Source of the DNA: Coprinellus micaceus | Taxonomy: Eukaryota; Basidiomycota; Agaricomycetes; Agaricales; Psathyrellaceae | Reading direction: 5' to 3' | Length of the DNA stretch: 64,000 nucleotides | Assembly (NCBI GenBank): GCA_951394405.1 | Contig: OX596345.1 | Coordinates: 248,001-312,000, forward strand | Shown: positions 56,268 to 64,000 of the stretch, piece after piece | How the letters are laid out: the number at the start of each line of letters is the position of its first letter | How positions within the stretch are numbered: the stretch's first letter is position 1 | Made by a program: the position numbers and the translations under genes | Notes under the pieces: model-generated | What the model was told of the DNA's origin: nothing | The model's input: the letters and a program-made list of their open reading frames with translations, nothing else | Databases searched by the model: none

Positions 56268-56493
56268 AACTTCTGGGGTTACAGTGAGCGCCCACGTCAA
56301 GGCGACTCGGCCGTCGCTCTGGTTTTCTTAGACCGCCTTGGACTCGCTCTACCTCCTCCCCATCGGTCATCCTGTCCCCGTCTGTCCCCCCGTCGTTCTG
56401 GAATCTGGGAGACTGTCAAGGAATCAATCTGGCTCTTCATCTGGCTTTTATCTGTTGTACCGATATCAGGCCTAGCAACGTGGAGGACCGTAC

Positions 56494-57780
56494 ATGAGCT
56501 CTCGGATACCGAGGCGCTCGTCGGTATCATCAGGGACGTCGACGGCAAGGACATGGTATGTGCCCTCTCCCCCTCGGTCGATATAACTGCTGGATAACCC
56601 TGCTGATACTGTCCCGCGTCCCTTGTAGCTGCGCTAAGCATAGGAGCAAGGACGAGTCGACTGCGCACTTTGAGAATGCGTCTGGGTTCTCCATTGCCAA
56701 AGGCGACTTCAGCGCTATACGTGGTCATCGATATGGCGGACTTCACATCAGCGGGAAGATGGTAGTTATCCGTGAGTTAGAGTCTCCTACAACTTCATGT
56801 ATGGTAGAGTGCTAACCTCAGTGACGATATTTCGTGGACATTGAACGCCAGACCAGGGTACCCGTTCCAGTTCCACGCGTGGCAAGGCGATTCAATACCG
56901 GCCGGGCTATCATGACCACCACGACGGGTCCGATTCCGACACAAGTATCGCAACCTCGTCTGCCTCAAGTGGAAGTACGCCGATGATAGCTCGTTCGAAA
57001 CCTCGGCATGTCCCTCGGCGCTTGGTTACGCCAGTATACGCCGAACGTCGTGCTTTACTGGAGGATGGGTCAATCGCGTTGAAGCAAAGGCGGCAAGAGC
57101 TCGAGGAAGAAAGCCAGGCTATGTCATGCCGTCAGCAAGAGCTTGAGACGCGGGAGGCACGCCTCCGGGCGTTGGAAGCGGGAGCAACACTGAGGGAGCA
57201 ACTCATACAGGCCCGGGAGCAAGACTTGGATGCTAGGGTCCAAGCGGCACGTGTTCGTCAGGACCAACTTGAAGAGAAGGAGCGAGCGTTGAAACAGCAA
57301 GACGTCCTGATCAAACGCAAAGACGAAGACGTGGAACAAAGAGAATTGTTGGTTAAGGGCGTAGAGCTGCAGCTCGGGACGAGGATAACTGCGTTGGACG
57401 ATCGAGAAGCGAACCTGGATCAACGAGAACGTGGTCTCGCGCTCAGGGAGAGGGACGCCCAGACGAAGAACCAGGACTTGGAACGGCGCGAGGAGATAGT
57501 CAGGAAAACGCAGGAGGAGCTCAGGCAAACGGAGCAAGACCTTTTGGCGCTGGAGGCAAGAATCAAAGAACAACTGGAGGCAATGCAACAGAAGTGTGCC
57601 CAGTTGAGACGCGTTAGAGAGCGCTTTTCGGCACACCGAGATAGTTGGATGGTTGCAGCAGCAGCTATGGCAGCGGAATTTGCGAACGTTGAAAAGGAAA
57701 TGGATCTGATTCTCGGCGATTTCTCGAGGAGGAAGAGAACAGCTTTGTCCCCAATCCTAGCCGTTGATTCAATCCAATGA
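56494..57780 (+). CDS. Coiled-coil protein with N-terminal FxNAxxFxI motif
   Basis: Three exons, 56494-56555, 56629-56771 and 56852-57780, give 377 aa. The N-terminal 20 residues are Ser/Arg-rich. Then comes 'HFENASGFSIAKGDF' with 'GHRY', which fits a short motif (F-x-N-A-x-x-F-x-I then F-x-x-I/V-x-G) that I associate with the N terminus of many Agaricomycete proteins of unknown or signalling function. A Ser/Asp linker leads to a long coiled coil, about residues 135-360, with heptad-like 'LEEESQ', 'LETREARLRALE', 'LDQRERGLALRE' and 'LEAMQQKCAQLRRV'. No enzyme domain. The role could be scaffolding; this is inferred only from the coiled coil. Confidence 0.75.
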
Positions 57781-58065
57781 CTACATGATATAACCTATCA
57801 AACGTCTCCAGGACGCCTATTCGTCAAGTTTCATATGAGTTACTTCAATGAGGCGAATTTTCGCCGTAGCCTTCTATATCAGTAACCCAAGTACATGTAC
57901 TAACTGGCAAAGTGCTACACGATGCGACGGTTTCGGGTCTGGACTTTGGATGGCGTATGTTGGCCGCAACCCGGCCGCAACTTCTCGTAACACTAGCCCC
58001 CGCTTCCGAAGCTGTATGATGATTGATCGACGCTCATTGTCATTCCCCATGGGTGCCTGAGCGGT

Positions 58066-58076
58066 AGTATATATAA
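58066..58076 (+). promoter_or_regulatory. TATA box of the membrane-protein gene
   Basis: GTATATATAAGA about 120 bp before the ATG at 58190. Confidence 0.55.
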
Positions 58077-58189
58077 GATATACCACCGTCAAAGCGCTGC
58101 AGTGCATTCTTCCCTTCACCCACTTTTGCGGCGAACTGCGAAAGTAATAGGCTGTGATTCCTTCACCACGTTCCTCCCTCCATCAAAAC

Positions 58190-58840
58190 ATGGCTCCTCC
58201 ACCAGTTCGACCGATTGTCATCGACTTCACCATTGACGAGACCGGAAGGCTCATCGTGGAGGAAGAACCACTCGACTCGCCATCGGAGAAACACGAGATG
58301 GAGCGAGCGCCCTTCCCATACGCCGAGGATCCTCGAATACTCTCCATCCCCGCACGAAATGCAGTGATTACCAGGCTTCGCTACTCTCTCATCGTTCTCA
58401 ACACCATCGTACCGATCCTCCTCGACTACTCGGGAATCTTTCCCACACGGGGAGTACTCACCATCGGCGCTTTCCTCTTCGCCGCGGGCGCTGTGTGGCA
58501 ATACCAATACGATGTTGCCAATGCGAAAACAGACGCCCAACGGGCAACGATGACCGGCGATGTGAGCGCCATCGCTAAGCTCAACCAAAATATTCTGCGA
58601 CAGATACGATACGATATCATCGGGGCGTGGATAGGTGCAGGAATATGGACAACCGCCTGTCTGGTATGGGTAGCGGTGGAGGTTGGCCGGCCTCATGTGG
58701 ACATGGCGAGGGTTGCCGGGTATGTGATTGTAGTGTCAGGGATGGAGGCGATCCTGTGTGTGGTACTCGCAGTACTGCTGGGTCGGCATCGAAGAGCGGC
58801 ATCCCAGGAGCTGCACGGCCAAGCGATGGAGTTTGTCTAG
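58190..58840 (+). CDS. Four-helix membrane protein, unknown function
   Basis: Intronless, 216 aa from ATG 58190 (MAPPPVRPIV). After a polar, acidic N terminus of about 60 residues there are four hydrophobic segments: about 75-95 ('YSLIVLNTIVPILLDY'), 98-117 ('VLTIGAFLFAAGAVW'), 150-174 ('IIGAWIGAGIWTTACLVWVAV') and 181-206 ('VAGYVIVVSGMEAILCVVLAVLL'). A polar loop of about 30 residues separates segments 2 and 3. No signal peptide, transporter motif or catalytic residues that I recognise. Confidence 0.75.
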   Translation: MAPPPVRPIVIDFTIDETGRLIVEEEPLDSPSEKHEMERAPFPYAEDPRILSIPARNAVITRLRYSLIVLNTIVPILLDYSGIFPTRGVLTIGAFLFAAGAVWQYQYDVANAKTDAQRATMTGDVSAIAKLNQNILRQIRYDIIGAWIGAGIWTTACLVWVAVEVGRPHVDMARVAGYVIVVSGMEAILCVVLAVLLGRHRRAASQELHGQAMEFV

Positions 58841-59057
58841 GAAGATCACCAGCGTCAGCGTCGGAACACGTACTCTGTACTAATCTTGTATACATGTAGC
58901 ATAGCCCTATTTATTCTCGAATGTGATCCGGGTAGACCTAATGGTACAAAACACACATGATCTACAAGAATAATCACCCAGAGCTCTTGATCTCTGATAC
59001 GATACCAACCACTCGTGCTTACTCGGGAACGGCCCATGCGTCGCGCCCTACCCCCAA

Positions 59058-60627
59058 TTAGAGTATGTGAGGGGGAAGGAGGTCAACAATCGCAAGCTCG
59101 TAGATTTGGTGGACTCCGTCTGGAGCCATTGTGACCCTGATGCCCGCCAACCTCCCTGAATGAGGGCACAACGAAACCTGGTAGATCTGCCTCTTATCTC
59201 CTGTCCATTCAATGTCACCATCGTCCGACCACGACATAGCCTTCCGAGTCGCCATCCATGCTAGAGGAATACACACTCGGGTTGAGGAAAACCCAGACGT
59301 GTCCTTCCGATACCGAGAAACGGTAATGAAGGACCCACCCACGTCGCCCGCAGCTGGCGCCTCAGCGAGATTCTTGTTGCTCCAAACCATTGCCATGTCA
59401 GGAAGGATATCTCTTCGACCCGGTCGTGGACGGTACCACACCTTATTGAGGATGATGTCGGGATTCGGCAGTGGAAAGTGGAACGGGGTATTGCTGACAA
59501 GTAGGCCAGGCATATGGATCTGCGAGCTGTTGATGTCAAAGAGCCGTGGAATTGGCCATTTGTAGACGCCATTCATGGTATATTGGGTGACATAGTCATT
59601 GTCAAGGACCACCTAAGTACCCAAGATGAGTTTTAAGAGTGCCTTAAACAAAACAAAACTAACCTTCGCGCATTCGCTCATATTTCTGATCTTCCAGGTC
59701 GCACACTTGTTATTGATGAAGTCCCAGAGAACCATGGTTTCTTGACTATGGACATAGATGGCCGCCATGTTACCGCATATGCTTTCCTGCGTCGTCCTGT
59801 TGTCGACGAGTCCGCCGTCCAGTATCATGCTTCTTAACGGTTTGAACTTGGATTTGATGTGATTTTGAGCGACATCGATCTCGTAGACCATGTGCCTACA
59901 TAGATATGAGCCATGAGAGGGACGCTGAATGAATGTGTCACGAACCATGGGTTGCTAAACTGGTCTTTCGGTGATACCTCAACCAGAACCCTCAGAACGG
60001 AGCTCTCGGGAGAGAACCAGTAACTTTCCAGAGAAAGTTGTCGGTCATCCGTGAGCGTAATGTTGAGGTCGTCAACCACAAAGAGATTAGGCCACACAAA
60101 TCGCACGTCTGGGCCTGTGAGGTCGAACAGGGTTAGCCGCTTCATCGACAGTCCGAGCAGATAGCGACCGCCCGGTATGATCTCAACACGGGTAATGATG
60201 TGAAAGGGATTGGCTTCCAATGAAACTGGTACCCAGAACACGGTATGGCGGAGGATCCTCTCCCTCGACCTTTCTTGGATCTTGACTGCAGCGTCCCAAA
60301 GGTAGGCGATTCGAAATGCCGATCGTTGTAGCATTGGGATTGGCATGCCGTTGATAGGGTAGGTAGGAAGAAAGATTCCGTTTTCGATACATTGGAGCCT
60401 CAAAACGCGAGCCCACAGGCCCCAATTGAGTTGCGCAGCTCTGATGAGCGTCCTAGAAGTCTGGTGCACGGGGTGAGCAATGGGGGTGGTGATGGGGGTG
60501 GTAAATTGTCATTAGCACTCACCTGGCCAACATGTAGCAGCGTTCGGGGGTCCAAATACCCAAGGATAGCATCTAGAATGTTTGGTGGGAGGCACTCGAA
60601 GGTGGATCCGCCGTACATGGCGGCCAT
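59058..60627 (-). CDS. F-box/propeller-like protein F5
   Basis: Four exons, 60523-60627, 59946-60460, 59664-59895 and 59058-59612, give 468 aa from ATG 60627 (MAAMYGGSTF); a second ATG is three codons on. The F-box is 'LPPNILDAILGYLDPRTLLHVGQTSRTL'-like (about 13-45). The family signature 'EIIPGGRYLLGLSMKRLTLFDL' and a closing 'CPHSGRLAGIRV' place it with F1-F4, closest to F1 and F2 by its C terminus. Donor 2 is an unusual GTTCGT. Presumed SCF substrate receptor. Confidence 0.85.
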
Positions 60628-61096
60628 GGCGAAAGATGCTCGCAGTGAAAGAACAAGCGAGTGGCAAAGCCAGCAGCTGTTTGAAGCCAACACGATCACG
60701 TGTGGATCACCAATTGATCAATTCCAGGATGCCGAGTGTTTATTGGGTCCGGCCGGCCGTCATGTGAGTTCCCGTCAGGCTCATGTGACCGGGAATTCAG
60801 TTGAAGTCGCTGGACTGGACAGGACTGGACCTGACTGGACGCATGGAGGCAGGTCATTGCAGAGCAAGGCCCCGGATGGGAATTGGGAAAGTCTATATTG
60901 AAGCGCTGCACTTAGTTGCTGACCTCGCCCACGGGAGCTCCATCCGAGCTATGATCCCCATCCTATCCTCCTTTGAAGATCGGTATTCAGTCGGTATACC
61001 GTTGCGAAGTGTCTTTATGATGTTATGTACTGTAATGCAAAGATAGCGTAAGTAAACAGAAAACCACGCCCATACCCACATCCACAGTCCAACCTC
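60628..61096. other. F5 promoter and 3' flank of the E1 gene
   Basis: Contains a short direct repeat around 60814-60840 (CTGGACAGGACTGGACCTGA). No gene seen. Confidence 0.45.
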
Positions 61097-64000
61097 CTAC
61101 AACGTCCTAAACGCCCACTCCAAAACCTCCCTCTGCTGCGCCTGATACATCCTCCCAGTCCCCGTCGCCGGAATCGCACTTTCTCTCCTGCCCCTATACA
61201 CCAACGCCGTCTCTCGTCCCTTCACCGCCCTCAAAACCTCCCTCGACCTCCCTTCCACATGCGTCCACGCACCCTGGTTCCTCGGCTCCTCCTGCACCCA
61301 CACGTACTCCGTTGCATTCGGGTACTTGGTCCCGAGAACCTCCTCAAGCTTCTCGAATGGGAATGGGGCGATCTCTTCGATGCGTACCAGTGCGACTGTG
61401 TCCGGGTCGACAAAGCCCGGGGATGAGGTGGCTTTCTGGGCTTCTCGTTCTTTAACGAGGTCGTAGTACAGCTTGCCAGAGAGTAGGACGACTCGGTTCA
61501 CTTTCTCGGCATCGACAGCGTTGTCGGGTAGGACAGGTTGGAATTTCGTGCCCGCGCTCATGTCTTCGATCCTGGATGAGGCAGCCTAGGAGACCCTGGG
61601 CGTGAGCGACGGACACGCAAACACGAGAAAGATTCAGATACGTACCGCCAGGCGCAACAAGCCCTTTGGACCCGCAATAATGAGTGGCTTCCTGTAATTC
61701 CTGACCATCTGCCTCCGCAACAAATGGAAGTACTGCGCAGGCGTCGTCGGGAACGTAACATGCATGTTGATGTTGTTCTCGACGGTGGGTTCGTATCGAT
61801 CGTTCGTCAGTTGAAGGAAGCGTTCAATCCTGGACGACGAATGCTCCGGACCAGCTCCGTCCAGACCGTGAGGGAGCATCATGACGAGGCCGCTTTGGCG
61901 AAGCCATTTAGCTGGTGGAAAGCTATTAGTGTTAGGTCCCGTAGATGGGGAAAGACAGACGTACTTTCGGACGAAGCGATGTAAGTGTCGATGATAATCT
62001 ACGAGTCGTAAACCCTCAATTAGCTTGGCGTAGTCCCCGGTGGAGGGGGGTTCATACCTGAGCACCATTGAAGAAGTCGCCAAACTGGGCCTCCCAGATA
62101 GGAAGAAGCGTTGGACGCTCCCAGCTGACACCATACTCGAACCCAAGGACGCCAAACTCGCTCAGCGAACCTAGTCACCAAAAGCACTCTCAGTCAGCTC
62201 ACGATTATTCTTCAAATGGACAGTGAATTAGAACGTACTGTTCGCCAATTCCAGCTTTCCACTAGCTTGCAGCTCGTCATTCAAAGGAACAATGACACCC
62301 TCAGACTTCTGGTTGACGAGCATAGCATGACGATGGCTGAACGTTCCGCGTCCGACGTCCTGCCCTGAGATCCTGACATCGTAGTTCTGTAGCATAAGGG
62401 TTCCGAAAGCCATGGCCTACATGCCATCGATGGTTAGGGCTCGATGGGCAGGTGGGGACATGAAACGGTTCACTGACCTCAGCGGTAGCAAAATCGATAC
62501 CCTTCCCGTTCTCAATACTCGTCAAGCGGTTCTTAACGTGCCTCTTAAGCTTGGAATGGATTTCCTACAGCCCAATATGTCAGGCCAGCCCCCCTACATC
62601 CACGCGCAGAAAGGCGACTCACGAAATCATCCGGGGTCTTCACGCTCGCCCTCCCAACCTGCTGCAAAATATCCTGGTCGACACCCGTAACGGGATCATG
62701 TACGGCGTCCTCCGTCTGCGGCCACGCCATCCCCTTCCACTGCTCCTCAAGTAGAGACGGGTATACCGGGGTGAATTGGCCGTCAGACGCAACGACCTTC
62801 TGCAGCTCAGCGTCCAAGTGCGACTTGTGTTCGCCTCGGACGGCGGAGATGTCGGCGGCGGTGAGGACGCCTTCCGTCTACATACCAAGGAACAGGGTTA
62901 AAGTGGGAATGGGGAGGGGAGGGGAGGGGCGGACGTACGAGTAGCTTCTTTTCGTAAAGTTGGGGAACAGATTTGCGAGCGGCGATCTTCTCGTACATTA
63001 GAGGACTTGTGAGGCCGGGGAGATCCAGTTCGTTGTGTCCCCTATGTGGTCTCGGTGAGCGCTGCTGACAGTAAACCCAGTGCAACAGCGCATCACTTAC
63101 CATCTACGGTAGACGAAGAGGTCCACGATAATGTCCTACAGAAACAATGATGTCAGTGCCGCTTCTCTACGATACGTAGTTCCGTATACCTTTCTGAAGT
63201 AGTCCCTATATCTGAACGCGATTTCCATAGCACGCGCCACGTCTGCATAGCAAGTAGTTAACGCCACGATCGGGTCTAGAGTGATAAATAACTGACCTTC
63301 AGGATGGTCCCCGTTAACGTGTAGCACAGGCGCGTTGATCATCTTGCCAATGTCAGAGCAATACATCGATGATCGAGCACCAGAAGCCGGGGTAGTGTAT
63401 CCGATACTAAATAGAACGTTAGCCCGTCTGGCCGTCTAGCGCCTCGTCCAAAGGAACGCACTTGTTGCTGTGAACGAAGGGGGGGTATTAGTGAGTGATT
63501 CCCGAGGAAGGCGCCGCTAGACTCACTCGACGACCAAATGAACGCTTCCACCACTGGTATAGTGAGGTAAATTACCTGCATGGACGCCTTTGAGTACGAC
63601 CCATACAACGGATGGACGAGGATTTACTCACTCATTCCGAGGGTCTCCATAACCACACCTTGGCCGCTGAACGCCCCATCACCGTGAAGCTGTACGCACA
63701 TAACCCTGTCGCCAAGTTTACAGTCCGCCGGAGACGTCTTGAGAAGTGAGAATTGCTTGGCACGGGTCTTTCCAAGGGCGACGGGGTTGACTGCCTCTGA
63801 AAAAATGGGTTAGGGAGACGCTGAGAGATAGAATGAATACCCGTACCTAGATGTGATGGGTTGGCCTGCAGAGAGACCTTGATGTCTGCTCCGGGGCCGT
63901 ATGATAGAGTCGGGGAGGAGACCAAATGGCTGAGGACGTCGCCATCTGCACCCAGCTCCTCGGGAAGTTCAGAGCCGCCCTTAATCTTGTGGAAGAGACT
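61097..64000 (-). CDS. DHTKD1: 2-oxoadipate/2-oxoglutarate dehydrogenase E1, DHTKD1-like (5' end beyond window)
   Basis: Thiamine-diphosphate-dependent E1 subunit that decarboxylates a 2-oxo acid and passes the acyl group to a lipoyl E2 in mitochondria. Fifteen exons in view: 63847->64000, 63632-63796, 63527-63575, 63462-63467, 63297-63406, 63190-63242, 63101-63135, 62939-63041, 62623-62877, 62478-62564, 62239-62416, 62058-62170, 61965-61998, 61646-61911 and 61097-61585, a total of 698 aa. Signatures: '[19 protein letters not shown]', '[10 protein letters not shown]', '[16 protein letters not shown]', '[13 protein letters not shown]', 'RRWGHNELD', '[15 protein letters not shown]', '[12 protein letters not shown]', '[15 protein letters not shown]' and '[17 protein letters not shown]'. 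The last, together with the C terminus ('[15 protein letters not shown]'), favours the DHTKD1 (2-oxoadipate, lysine breakdown) branch over classical Kgd1, which has 'TTPANYFHVLRRQ'. Substrate assignment is inference. Confidence 0.88.
63462..63467 (-). other. 6-nt microexon in the E1 gene
   Basis: The minus strand reads TTCACAG|CAACAA|GTGCGT. Joining GA of the previous exon, CAACAA and T of the next gives V-V-D-N-N-I-G-Y, which keeps the exact length of the conserved V-N-N-Q-[IL]-G-[FY] stretch. Skipping it would delete two residues in this conserved segment. Confidence 0.72.

Noticed and set aside
1..64000. tRNA genes, rRNA genes, CRISPR arrays, intact transposons
   Set aside because: I scanned for GGTTCGA-type B boxes with paired stems, for repeat-spacer arrays and for transposase or reverse transcriptase motifs and found none that hold up. 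CRISPR is not expected in a fungal genome.

Overview
The window is nuclear DNA of a filamentous basidiomycete, most likely an Agaricomycete. Genes are split by short GT-AG introns (about 47-70 bp) with CTNAN-type branch sites. Promoters carry CT-rich tracts and TATA boxes. Several families are typical of Agaricomycetes: MYND-finger proteins, DUF6699, large F-box families and RNF216-like RBR ligases. I placed splice sites by hand from GT/AG signals, frame continuity and comparison between paralogues. Each multi-exon model given here sums to a whole number of codons.

Layout, left to right. 1-4225: two tandem MYND-type proteins on the minus strand, the first cut by the window edge. 4671-6643: arginyl-tRNA synthetase with a leader that looks like a mitochondrial presequence but has no AUG. 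8328-9059: a DUF6699-like protein. 11303-19142: two paralogous RBR E3 ubiquitin ligases with identical exon architecture, including a 20-nt microexon in the catalytic Rcat domain, flanking a membrane-anchored Cys-rich protein and a small secreted protein. 22.1-30.5 kb and 42.2-44.9 kb: a cluster of five intact small secreted proteins and one truncated copy, all of one family I do not recognise. 30.5-36.5 kb: a gene-poor, repeat-rich spacer. 36561-40256: an HMG-box transcription factor whose box is split by a 1.07-kb intron. 46.0-60.6 kb: an F-box-like protein, five F-box proteins of one propeller-like family (one with an apparently destroyed splice donor), a coiled-coil protein and a four-helix membrane protein. 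61097-64000: the 3' part of a 2-oxoadipate/2-oxoglutarate dehydrogenase E1 of DHTKD1 type in at least 15 exons, one of them only 6 nt.

Housekeeping genes (ArgRS, DHTKD1-like E1) lie at the two sides; the middle is accessory, with duplicated secreted, ubiquitin-ligase and F-box families. The RBR ligases and F-box proteins both point to ubiquitin-dependent turnover, but nothing in the sequence ties them to common substrates. The observations most worth following are the secreted-protein family with its shared promoter layout, and a recurrent 10-bp element (consensus GGGCGCTTAA) that lies 0.6-1.4 kb upstream of many of these genes in the same orientation as the gene. It marks the edge of a diverged, longer repeat in at least some copies.
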